49,928 nucleotides of DNA, from NCBI GenBank assembly GCA_003354055.1, contig PIVQ01000006.1, positions 1 to 49,928 of the forward strand, read 5' to 3'. Positions 1 to 7,622 of this stretch are shown here, piece by piece. The translations under genes and the position numbers were made by a program. This stretch comes from Desulfobacteraceae bacterium. GTDB lineage: Bacteria > Desulfobacterota > Desulfobacteria > Desulfobacterales > Desulfobacteraceae. The notes under the pieces were generated by a model. It was not told where the DNA came from and searched no databases. It worked only from the letters and a program-made list of their open reading frames with translations. How positions within the stretch are numbered: position 1 is the first letter of the stretch; each line of letters opens with the position of its first letter.

Positions 1-16
1 ATGTGAAAAAAAACAG

Positions 17-45
17 TTGACAATAGAGACGAAAAAATATAGATT
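17..45 (+). promoter_or_regulatory. Putative sigma-70 promoter of the tRNA operon
   Basis: A perfect -35 box TTGACA lies at 17-22. The -10 region is TATAGATT at 38-45, so it can be read as TAGATT with a 17-base spacer or TATAGA with a 15-base spacer. It sits 25-55 bases before the first tRNA, as expected for a stable-RNA promoter. Confidence 0.6.
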
Positions 46-70
46 GCCTCTGTTTTTCGGAGCTGCCAAC

Positions 71-146
71 GGGCCGTTAACTCAGTTGGTAGAGTATCTG
101 CCTTTTAAGCAGAGAGTCGCTGGTTCGAGCCCAGCACGGCCCACCA
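71..146 (+). tRNA. tRNA-Lys (anticodon TTT)
   Basis: A 76-base cloverleaf. The acceptor arm GGGCCGT pairs with ACGGCCC, the anticodon loop is CTTTTAA (anticodon TTT), the T arm carries GGTTCGAGCCC, and a CCA end is encoded. It is followed 26 bases later by tRNA-Glu in the same transcription unit. Confidence 0.95.
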
Positions 147-172
147 TAACGGTAGCAACGAAAAAATAATGC

Positions 173-250
173 GTCCCCATCGTCTAGCCCGGTCCAGGAC
201 ACCGGCCTTTCACGCCGGCGACAGGGGTTCGAATCCCCTTGGGGACGCCA
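173..250 (+). tRNA. tRNA-Glu (anticodon TTC)
   Basis: The acceptor arm GTCCCCA pairs with TGGGGAC, the anticodon loop is CTTTCAC (anticodon TTC), the T loop is GGTTCGAATCC, and CCA is encoded at 248-250. It shares promoter and terminator with the upstream tRNA-Lys. Confidence 0.95.
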
Positions 251-263
251 CTTAAACCATAGA

Positions 264-296
264 GGGTTGTGCTTTTTAAAGTGCAGCCCTTTTTTG
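264..296 (+). terminator. Rho-independent terminator of the tRNA operon
   Basis: GGGTTGTGCTTT pairs with AAAGTGCAGCCC (12 base pairs including G-U pairs) across a 2-base loop, followed directly by six T. It lies 14 bases after tRNA-Glu. Confidence 0.85.
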
Positions 297-638
297 CGTT
301 TAACGTATGTCTACGCTATTTTGTATTTTCGCCAATATCTATAATGACCTGATACTCATGAAATCTTCTCCAGGTAGGAGACGGTAGCACTAATCAGGAA
401 ATGTCCATTTTTCCTTGACCGTATTAGAATGGTTTTGCCATAGTGCTATAGCAAATAACAAAAATATGTTCCGTTATGATCAGGAGTGCAGCACACCAAC
501 AAAGCGATTCAAGACTGCACCGATAGCGTTATTTGCAGGTTCAACCAGTGGTGGTGAAGAATCTTGAATCGGAATAAAATTTTGAGAATCGCTATAAATA
601 ACAAAAAGATAACTTAACCTTTTAGGAAAAAATAGATA
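297..638. other. Intergenic region without a recognisable gene
   Basis: About 340 AT-rich bases between the tRNA terminator and the TPR-sulfotransferase gene. No convincing coding frame was seen. A 9-base perfect inverted repeat, GATTCAAGA (506-514) and TCTTGAATC (562-570), encloses 47 bases. A TATAAT at 340-345 has no good -35 partner. Two similar patches, around 445-461 and 591-605, share the string AAATAACAAAAA. A ribosome-binding AGGA lies about 15 bases before the next start. Confidence 0.5.
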
Positions 639-2216
639 ATGCCTTCATTTCAAGAAGATTTTACAAAAGCAAAAGAATTTCATAACGCAAATAATTTTGC
701 AGAAGCCATAAAGCTATATGAGAAACTGATTAATCAGGATGACAGTAACTCTGATCTTCTTTATCATATGGGGCTGGCATTTTTACAAAGCGGCGGTCAA
801 AAGCAATCGATTCCGTATTTCCAGCGAGCAGCAGGGCTTGATCCTGACAATGGTCTTATTCCGCTTCATTTAGGTATTGCTTACTGTCAATTGAAAGAAT
901 TTGAGAATGCGATCCGTTTCTTACAATCTGCTTTGCAAAGAAACGATGATTTACATCAAGCCCATTTGTGGCTGTCAAGATCTCTTAGTGAATTGGGCAA
1001 AATTGATGAGGCATATTCAATATTACTTAATCTTTCTAAAAAAACACCTGCGTTTACGGAGCAATTTCCACAATGGGTTGCTGAACTTTTTATTCGAGTC
1101 TGTTACTTAAGTGCTGTCGCACCGGAATCACTTCGAAAGGCATTCCTCACAAAGGCCACCCAACTCTGTGCTGTACTTTCCCAGAATAAGTCGACTATAT
1201 ACAAATTGTTTGGACATCATCATGCCGGATTGCTTTTGAAGCTATCAGGGGATTTAGAGGGTGCCAGAAAGCATTTTGAATTTGCAAATCGTATTGCTCC
1301 GGACTTTGAACAGGCAGAATTTTACTATAGATTGCTCAACGAACATTTGATTAAAGAAAAGAAAGTTTCTCACAAAAATGAAAGGCCCAAGCTTTGCGTT
1401 CATATCGGTTATCCCAAAGCCGGATCAACATGGCTCCAAAGAAGTATTTTCCCAAACCTAAGGGGTATTAACCATTTGGGCCTAACCTTTTATGATATCA
1501 TTGATAGAGATGGTACGGGCTTGGCGCATTACGGATATCCTACATTGGTTAACAATCCTTCTTTTCCATTGCGTGCCAAATCCTATGCCCAAGAAGACTT
1601 TTTATCGTATTTAAAGCGCAATATTCGAAACGATGTCTATACAAATACGATATCTGATGAAGCGCTGCTCCTTATTCAACCCGATGAATTAATAAAGAGA
1701 CTGCAGGTGATCTCCGAGAGGCTGGACGTTGATCTAAAGGTTATCATTGTTATACGGAAACAAAGTAATATCGTTGTTTCTGAATACGGGCAAGGTTTTC
1801 GGGTCAACAAATGGCCGGGAAAAAGGCTGGACAGTCTGTTGGAGTGGGATTCATTCACGGACCAAAGCCAGTCAATGTCCTTGGGGAATTATGATTATTA
1901 CTCTATCATAAAGCAATTTGTAAGCGGTCTTGGTGAGACAAACGTCCTTATCATGCCTTTTGAAAAAATGTTCTGCTTTGAAGCATTATCCGAAATCATT
2001 GATTTTATGGGTGTCAAAGCATCAAATGATTACATCAACCTGTTACATAAAAGTCCTGGGATAAATGCGATGCCGTCTGTTGTGAAGGAGAACATTCTCA
2101 AACTCAATCCTAATTTAGATAATCTTAAACAGGAGATTGATGACTATTTTATGGCCTCCAATGAGGCACTCGATAAAACGTATAATTTAGGATTGAAAGA
2201 GTTTGGCTATTATTAG
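639..2216 (+). CDS. TPR-repeat sulfotransferase
   Basis: A 525-residue two-part protein. Residues 1-235 form tetratricopeptide-type helix repeats (for example around 39-72 and 74-106), a protein-interaction scaffold. From about 250 it is a PAPS-dependent sulfotransferase domain. The 5'-phosphosulfate loop is GYPKAGSTWLQ at 257-267, and the 3'-phosphate-binding pattern R373...S381-x-Y383 follows. No signal peptide or membrane segment is visible, so a cytoplasmic enzyme is expected. The family transfers sulfate to hydroxyl groups of sugars or proteins. Because the neighbour is a Maf flagellin glycosyltransferase, a glycan or flagellin-linked sugar is a plausible acceptor, but that is inference. 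No strong promoter was found in front. Confidence 0.85.
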   Translation: MPSFQEDFTKAKEFHNANNFAEAIKLYEKLINQDDSNSDLLYHMGLAFLQSGGQKQSIPYFQRAAGLDPDNGLIPLHLGIAYCQLKEFENAIRFLQSALQRNDDLHQAHLWLSRSLSELGKIDEAYSILLNLSKKTPAFTEQFPQWVAELFIRVCYLSAVAPESLRKAFLTKATQLCAVLSQNKSTIYKLFGHHHAGLLLKLSGDLEGARKHFEFANRIAPDFEQAEFYYRLLNEHLIKEKKVSHKNERPKLCVHIGYPKAGSTWLQRSIFPNLRGINHLGLTFYDIIDRDGTGLAHYGYPTLVNNPSFPLRAKSYAQEDFLSYLKRNIRNDVYTNTISDEALLLIQPDELIKRLQVISERLDVDLKVIIVIRKQSNIVVSEYGQGFRVNKWPGKRLDSLLEWDSFTDQSQSMSLGNYDYYSIIKQFVSGLGETNVLIMPFEKMFCFEALSEIIDFMGVKASNDYINLLHKSPGINAMPSVVKENILKLNPNLDNLKQEIDDYFMASNEALDKTYNLGLKEFGYY

Positions 2217-2237
2217 ACTAAAATAAGGATTAGTCTA
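2214..2237 (+). repeat. Small hairpin overlapping the sulfotransferase stop codon
   Basis: TAGACTAA (2214-2221) pairs perfectly with TTAGTCTA (2230-2237) over an 8-base loop. The stem includes the TAG stop. There is no T run after it, so it is not a classic terminator. It may protect the mRNA end or may be chance. Confidence 0.3.
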
Positions 2238-2306
2238 TATGCAAAAATTCTGCATCAAATTAATTAAGAATTAACCAACCGAATTATAACGCACGAGGCA
2301 TTGGCT

Positions 2307-4700
2307 ATGAATGCATTTTGGAATGAAAATCTTGATAATTTAAGAAATAAAAATCCAATGCTTTATCAAAAAGTTTTTAACCACACACCTGAAAATGTGG
2401 GGGAAATAATACCCACCCAAACGGTGCCGACCCTCCGTTTTAATGCACCCGGCGGTGGTTATATCTATAGCCCGGAAGACCCGATTGCCGAATTGAAAGC
2501 CGGGCTGTCCATATTGAAAAAAAAAGAGGTCCTGAATAAGACCATCTGCATTTTTACAGGCATGGGGCTCGGGTATGGGCAACTGCTTGTTTCAGAAATG
2601 AGAAAGGATATTTTTCGAATTATTATTTTGGAACCTTGTCTGGACCTGTTCGTACTGGCGTTGAAACATGTAGACTTGAGACCACTTCTAACCTCTGACA
2701 GGGTTTATATCTTTGCTGGTGATATTGACTGGAATGGGTTTAATTCCATTATTAATGACAAGACTTTTGAAACAGATTTTCTTTTTAGTGATTACAATCC
2801 CTTAATCCATTGGCGGCCTGATCTGTACGGGGCAGTTAAAGACAAGGCAAGTGCCTGTGCTTCCAAATCTATTTCCGGATTGGGTGTGTTGACCCGGTTT
2901 GGGGAGTTGTTGTTTAAAAACAGGATGTCCAATTTAACTTTGCTCAGGGACGCAAATTTGTTGGATGATTTGAGCCGGGCTTTTAAGGGAAAGCCGGCAC
3001 TGCTTATTTCCGCCGGCCCTTCCCTTGGAAAAAGTATAGAGGCATTAAAAAAGGCCTCGGGCAAAGCTGTTCTGATCGCAGTTGATTCGGCTGTGGTACC
3101 TTTGCAGACCCATGGTATTATCCCGGATATTGTGACTACGCTGGATTTTCGGGAGCTGAATTCTGAGAAGTTGTCACCTGATGTGATTAAAGAACAGGCG
3201 TTTTCATTGGTGTCTAGTATCACCGCTTCCAGCTTGACGGCAAGGCGTTTGGCTTTTAATCACCTGTTTTTCAGTTTCCAGGAAAATGATACCCAGGACT
3301 GGCTGATGCAGGCCTTGGGTGTGAAACAGAAAATGCAAGCGGTGAATTCTGTTGCCGCGTTGTCCTTAGGCGTTGCTCAGGTAATTGAAGCTGATCCTAT
3401 CATCTTTGTGGGGTATGATTTTGCATTGACCTCAAAAGAGACCGATCATGTCAAGGGTACTGTGTTTTCCTGGAATTGGCATCAGAACAATAAACATATT
3501 CAAGTACAAGGGGTTAACGGGCTCTCCGTAAATACTTTAGATTTCCTCTATGAATTTAAGCAGGGTGTTGAACGTCTGATTCAAAAAGACAATCGAGACT
3601 ATATTAATGCAACAGCAGCGGGAGCTCATATCGAAGGTACCCGGGTTAAAGATCTGAACTCAGTTATAGATGAGGATTTGACACAGCCGGTTGCCGTGAA
3701 GAATGTCATTGATGGATGTGCCCGATCCAGAAGTAACTCAGATGCTATTGCTTTTATTAAAAAGGCCCGAACACAGATAGCCGCGGCAGAGAACACCCAT
3801 AAACATGTGCGGAGTATCATCAGTCAGAATGACAAGGTCAAGGCTTTTATACGCAAAAATAAAAAACAGTCTGGAAAAATCAATCACATATCTAAAGTCC
3901 CCAAGAATATTCAGTCAGCCCGGCTTAAGCGTGAAAAATTATACAAAAATTTGATCCCCTTTGTTCCGATCGAAGAAATTGCTGCCTATAATATAGAAAA
4001 GGCGAGTCAGGTTCACAACACAAGAGCCATAACCTGCCTTTTTGAGCAACTGGAGAAAGAATCGGAAGTTATGGCCTACGCCATGGAGGGGCATCACCAG
4101 GGCCTGTTGATATTCAAGCAGGAAGTTGGGGACCTAGTATCCTACCTGGAAAAAGAAGATCAGGTAATCGATCGTATCGAAAAAAACAGGCTTTCAGAAA
4201 AAGATATGGTTGGTCTGGCAGGGCTTTATTTGAAAAACAAGGACGCAGCAAAGGCCCTGCTGTTTTTGAAAAACTGTCAGGCCAATTATCCGGAATATAC
4301 TATTGGGCTTGTGATGATGGGAGAATGCTATGCAGTGTTGCTGGATTATAAAAATGCATTCAAGTGCTGGGACTCGGTTGAAAAACAAGGTGTTAAGTTT
4401 GAAAAAATGATACGGAAAAAAAGAGACGAGTTGGCCACATACTGGATTCAACGAGGTCTTGAAGACGCAAGTATTCTAGATCTGTGTTTGAGGCGTGGAT
4501 TCCAACTGTGTAATGAAAAAGAAATTTGTCAAAAACAGAAAAAGCAGGCATGGCCTGCCTGCCGGAGAATACTCAATCGAATGATTAAGAGGAATCAATT
4601 GGAAAGGGCTAAGTCTCTTATTCTTCTTTGGCAACCGATTCGGGATTGCACGCCCGAGTGGAAAGAATTATATGACAAGATTGTATTGGAAAACGATTGA
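2307..4700 (+). CDS. Maf/DUF115 motility-associated flagellin glycosyltransferase
   Basis: About 797 residues with the signature of the Maf (6-hydroxymethylpterin pyrophosphokinase MptE-like, DUF115) family, which transfers CMP-activated nonulosonic acids onto flagellin serines and threonines in the cytoplasm. The family core contains a glycine-rich AGPSLGKS loop (about 236-243), then residues resembling a sialyltransferase-like Rossmann fold (AVDSAVVPL, about 262-270). A Maf N-terminal domain precedes it (about 1-200), and the C-terminus (about 630-700) looks like TPR-type helices. A TTG six bases upstream (2301) is possible, but ATG at 2307 lies 8 bases after a GAGG and is preferred. The stop overlaps the next gene by four bases. 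The adjacent nonulosonate island fits this role well. Confidence 0.85.
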   Translation: MNAFWNENLDNLRNKNPMLYQKVFNHTPENVGEIIPTQTVPTLRFNAPGGGYIYSPEDPIAELKAGLSILKKKEVLNKTICIFTGMGLGYGQLLVSEMRKDIFRIIILEPCLDLFVLALKHVDLRPLLTSDRVYIFAGDIDWNGFNSIINDKTFETDFLFSDYNPLIHWRPDLYGAVKDKASACASKSISGLGVLTRFGELLFKNRMSNLTLLRDANLLDDLSRAFKGKPALLISAGPSLGKSIEALKKASGKAVLIAVDSAVVPLQTHGIIPDIVTTLDFRELNSEKLSPDVIKEQAFSLVSSITASSLTARRLAFNHLFFSFQENDTQDWLMQALGVKQKMQAVNSVAALSLGVAQVIEADPIIFVGYDFALTSKETDHVKGTVFSWNWHQNNKHIQVQGVNGLSVNTLDFLYEFKQGVERLIQKDNRDYINATAAGAHIEGTRVKDLNSVIDEDLTQPVAVKNVIDGCARSRSNSDAIAFIKKARTQIAAAENTHKHVRSIISQNDKVKAFIRKNKKQSGKINHISKVPKNIQSARLKREKLYKNLIPFVPIEEIAAYNIEKASQVHNTRAITCLFEQLEKESEVMAYAMEGHHQGLLIFKQEVGDLVSYLEKEDQVIDRIEKNRLSEKDMVGLAGLYLKNKDAAKALLFLKNCQANYPEYTIGLVMMGECYAVLLDYKNAFKCWDSVEKQGVKFEKMIRKKRDELATYWIQRGLEDASILDLCLRRGFQLCNEKEICQKQKKQAWPACRRILNRMIKRNQLERAKSLILLWQPIRDCTPEWKELYDKIVLEND

Positions 4701-5872
4701 GCCCGCCTGAAAAAGAAACAGATGTCCTGGTCATTGGTGCCGGACTGGCCGGATTCAGGGCGGCTGCAACAGCCAGGCAGTCGAGTCCCTCGGTCCGTGT
4801 GACCATTGTCTGCCCGTCCTCAACCCCCAGCGGCTCCTCCTTTTTAAATCGTCACAACAAATTGGGAATTCAGGTTTGCCACAGTAAAGAAGAGGAGGTC
4901 TGTTTTATAAAAGAGGCGCTGTCCATTGCGCCGCCCGGAAAAGTCGATCCTGATCTGGTCCGTATTCTTGCCCGGGAAAGCCTTGAAGCATTTAAAGGGC
5001 TTCAGGAGTGGGGTGCAAAAATTCAAAGGGATGCCAAAGGAGACTATTTGCGGGTCCGGGGGTGCTTTAGTCCGCTTCAACCAAGGGCCTATATCCTTCT
5101 GGATATGCACGGCTTTTATTTTCGGGTGAAAGAAGAGGTTCTGGGGCTTGGGGTCGAATTCATGGCCGGTTGGCAGGCAGAGAAAATACTGAAAACAGAA
5201 GAATCAGGAAAATCGAGAGTAATCGGAGCACTAATAAGGCAGGGCTCAAAGGGGAAAAGGTTGCGCCGTATCCATGCCAGGGCAATCATCCTTGCCTGCG
5301 GGGGCATGACCTATAAGTTCAGGACACGACTTTCCGGTACGGGGAAAGCCTCTCTTAACATCCACAACTGGTGCGAAAAAAATGGTGTGCGGTATATCAA
5401 CAAAGAGTTTACCCAGTTTGTATGGTGCAGAGCAGAGGATTTTCAACATTGGGATATAGCAAACCTGGCTGCTAATGGCGCTGGCTTCCGTGATCGCTAC
5501 GGAAAATTCAATGAATTTCCAGACTATCTGTTGACCTTGTTTGATAAAAGAAACATTCATGCACCGGTTTCATATGGCTTCGATGACAGGGCGATTGATG
5601 ATGTTTTAATGAAAAAATCTGACAAGAACGGGCGTATTGACGTGTACCATCCTGATACGGGATGGACATCCGTTGTTCTGGCTGCCCAGGTTTCAAACGG
5701 CGGCATCCGGATAGATGAATACGGAAGCACTGGTGTGCCCGGGTTGCTGGCCTGCGGTGAATGTGCCGGTGGAATGCACGGTGCTAATCGTATCGGCGGG
5801 GCAATGGTGCTTGCCGGCCAGGTGTTCGGAAAAAGAGCCGGCATAGAGGCTGCTAGGCAGGTTTATTGTTAA
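4697..5872 (+). CDS. FAD-dependent oxidoreductase, fumarate-reductase/aspartate-oxidase flavoprotein type
   Basis: A 391-residue flavoprotein. The N-terminal dinucleotide-binding motif is GAGLAG at 14-19. The C-terminal FAD-contact region reads LLACGECAGGMHGAN then RIGGAMVLAGQ (about 347-374), as in succinate dehydrogenase, fumarate reductase and L-aspartate oxidase flavoproteins. It is clearly shorter than those (about 530-600 residues) and lacks their C-terminal helical domain, so it is probably a specialised oxidase or dehydrogenase. The start is TTG at 4697, overlapping the Maf stop (TTGA), which implies translational coupling. The substrate is unknown. Oxidation of a sugar or pterin-like metabolite is speculation. 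Confidence 0.75.
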   Translation: MSPPEKETDVLVIGAGLAGFRAAATARQSSPSVRVTIVCPSSTPSGSSFLNRHNKLGIQVCHSKEEEVCFIKEALSIAPPGKVDPDLVRILARESLEAFKGLQEWGAKIQRDAKGDYLRVRGCFSPLQPRAYILLDMHGFYFRVKEEVLGLGVEFMAGWQAEKILKTEESGKSRVIGALIRQGSKGKRLRRIHARAIILACGGMTYKFRTRLSGTGKASLNIHNWCEKNGVRYINKEFTQFVWCRAEDFQHWDIANLAANGAGFRDRYGKFNEFPDYLLTLFDKRNIHAPVSYGFDDRAIDDVLMKKSDKNGRIDVYHPDTGWTSVVLAAQVSNGGIRIDEYGSTGVPGLLACGECAGGMHGANRIGGAMVLAGQVFGKRAGIEAARQVYC

Positions 5873-5967
5873 ACGAGAAATTTATTTGTCATTCACATAT
5901 AGACGTGTCTTTTCTAATTAAAGCAATTCCCATGAATCTACGATAGGCATTCAAGAACATGATTTTA

Positions 5968-5996
5968 TTGACATGGATAAATGATCAAGTTATTAT
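5968..5996 (+). promoter_or_regulatory. Consensus sigma-70 promoter driving the glycan island
   Basis: TTGACA at 5968-5973, a 17-base spacer, then TATTAT at 5991-5996: six of six and five of six matches to consensus at optimal spacing. Transcription would start near 6003, giving a leader of about 27 bases with a GGGATGG ribosome-binding site before the ATG at 6030. No other promoter of this quality was seen until 46 kb, so it may drive much of the island. Confidence 0.75.
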
Positions 5997-6029
5997 TTAG
6001 TCACTGAATAAACAATATGGGATGGAATA

Positions 6030-6653
6030 ATGGTTAACCACTACCAATCTGAGTTTTTGGAGCCAAGCAAACGCTACCGACGCTTTTCATTGCTGCTGTG
6101 TATTAAGAAAAATTCTCATAGCACGCAGAAGCAACTCGGTCGGGAAACATTTCTGAGTAGCGCAATGGTCAACAACTATATCAAAGAGTTGTCAAAGGAT
6201 GGATTGCTTAATGTTTCAGGGAATTCAAATCGGGATATGGCCTATCACTTGACATCTGAGGGGCGGGAATACGTATCTGATAATTTTTTATCCTTTTCTG
6301 CTGAAATTGTCCAGTTTTACGCATCTGTTCGTCGTGAAATTGTGGAAATACTATCGGAATGTTACGAGGACGGTATTCGTACCATTGTTCTATATGGGGC
6401 TTCAGATACGGCTGAGATCGTTTATTCGGCAGTTCAGAAAACCGAAATTACCGTCACCGGTGTGGTGGATAATGATCCTGAGAAGGTGGGAACCCTGTTT
6501 TACGGTATCGTGGTTCAATCGCCTTCCCGGATCAATGACATTCGGCCGGATGCCCTGATTATTACCTCCTTTGCCCGTCAGAACGAAATTCTTAATGCCT
6601 TGGAAGAGAATGTGGATAAAAATATACAGATAAAAATTATTTCCAGGTTTTAA
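6030..6653 (+). CDS. Winged-helix DNA-binding protein with Rossmann-like sensor domain
   Basis: 207 residues. Residues about 17-82 look like a MarR/ArsR-style winged helix: a helical segment, a recognition-helix-like SSAMVNNYIKELSKDGLL, then a wing and a YHLTSEGREYV segment. Residues about 115-207 look like a nucleotide- or sugar-binding Rossmann unit with LYGASDTAE (121-129) and VVDNDP (145-150), as in the N-terminal domain of PglD-type sugar acyltransferases and CoA-binding-like domains. It is the first gene after the strong promoter, so an autoregulatory, ligand-responsive repressor or activator of the island is a reasonable inference. Such fusions recur at the head of polysaccharide loci. 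The next gene's ATG directly follows its stop. Confidence 0.65.
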   Translation: MVNHYQSEFLEPSKRYRRFSLLLCIKKNSHSTQKQLGRETFLSSAMVNNYIKELSKDGLLNVSGNSNRDMAYHLTSEGREYVSDNFLSFSAEIVQFYASVRREIVEILSECYEDGIRTIVLYGASDTAEIVYSAVQKTEITVTGVVDNDPEKVGTLFYGIVVQSPSRINDIRPDALIITSFARQNEILNALEENVDKNIQIKIISRF

Positions 6654-7622
6654 ATGATGAGAATTCTAATTACCGGTATAACCGGAATGACCGGAAGTCA
6701 TCTTGCAGAATATCTGCTGGCAGAATCAAATGTTGAAATACACGGGATCGTTCGCCCTCAGGACAGCAGGAATTTCCTTGCAGGAGTTGAAAAAGAGTTG
6801 GTTTTACATGAGTGTGACCTGCGTGATGCCAGTGCAGTCATTTCCATGGTCAAAGAGATAAAACCTGAACAAATCTATCATCTTGCAGCAGAGACCAGTG
6901 TTGCAGGCAGCTGGGAAAATCCAGACCATACCATTACAAATAATATTACCTGCCAGCTCAATGTTTTTGAGGCCGTACGAAAATACAATCTCAACACCCG
7001 TATCCTTATCACCGGAAGCTCCGAGGCATACGGCCTGGTTTCTGAAAATGATTTGCCGGTTACAGAGAATCTCGGGTTTAAACCTTTAAGTCCTTATGGT
7101 GTCAGCAAAGTCGGCCAGGATGCCCTTGCTTACCAATACCATAAAAGCTATGGCCTGGATATCGTTCGGGTTCGTGTGTTTAATCTGACCGGCCCGCGGC
7201 AAAGCCCTGTCTATGCACTTTCCAGTTTTGCAAAGCAGATTGCTAAGATAAAAGCAAATAGAAGCAAGCCTGTTCTCATGGTGGGGAATCTTCAAGCCCG
7301 CCGGGATTTCACAGATTTCAGGGATGTGGTAAGGGCATATCAAATTGCACTTGAGCAAGGTGCCCCCGGTGAAGTTTATAATATCGGTTCCGGCAAATCC
7401 CGGAGGCTTGAGGACGTTTTAAAGATGCTGCTTGATATTTCAAACACCACTGTTGCCATTCAACAGAATCCTGAGCGGATGAGACCTTCTGATATTCCCC
7501 ATATGGTATGTGACAATACCCGGTTTTGTTCCCTGACCGGATGGCATCCGCAAATTACTTTCCAAAAAACTTTGAAGGACCTTTTCAGGTATTGGGAGAA
7601 AATTGTGGAGACGGAATTATGA
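6654..7622 (+). CDS. NAD(P)-dependent SDR, GDP-mannose 4,6-dehydratase-like
   Basis: 322-residue extended short-chain dehydrogenase. The cofactor loop GITGMTG is at 8-14 and the active-site Tyr148-xxx-Lys152 (YGVSK) is intact, with the Ser-Ser-Glu of a 4,6-dehydratase at 122-124. The closest style is GDP-mannose 4,6-dehydratase or GDP-4-keto-6-deoxymannose reductase. It would make a 4-keto-6-deoxy sugar nucleotide (or reduce one), a first step towards amino-dideoxy sugars. Two ATG codons in a row (6654, 6657) start the frame right after the regulator stop. The 3' end overlaps the NeuB fusion by four bases (ATGA). Confidence 0.8.
   Translation: MMRILITGITGMTGSHLAEYLLAESNVEIHGIVRPQDSRNFLAGVEKELVLHECDLRDASAVISMVKEIKPEQIYHLAAETSVAGSWENPDHTITNNITCQLNVFEAVRKYNLNTRILITGSSEAYGLVSENDLPVTENLGFKPLSPYGVSKVGQDALAYQYHKSYGLDIVRVRVFNLTGPRQSPVYALSSFAKQIAKIKANRSKPVLMVGNLQARRDFTDFRDVVRAYQIALEQGAPGEVYNIGSGKSRRLEDVLKMLLDISNTTVAIQQNPERMRPSDIPHMVCDNTRFCSLTGWHPQITFQKTLKDLFRYWEKIVETEL

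Noticed and set aside
431..446. Possible sigma-54 site (GG and GC)
   Set aside because: The GG and GC are 12 bases apart instead of 10 and the flanks do not match the consensus.
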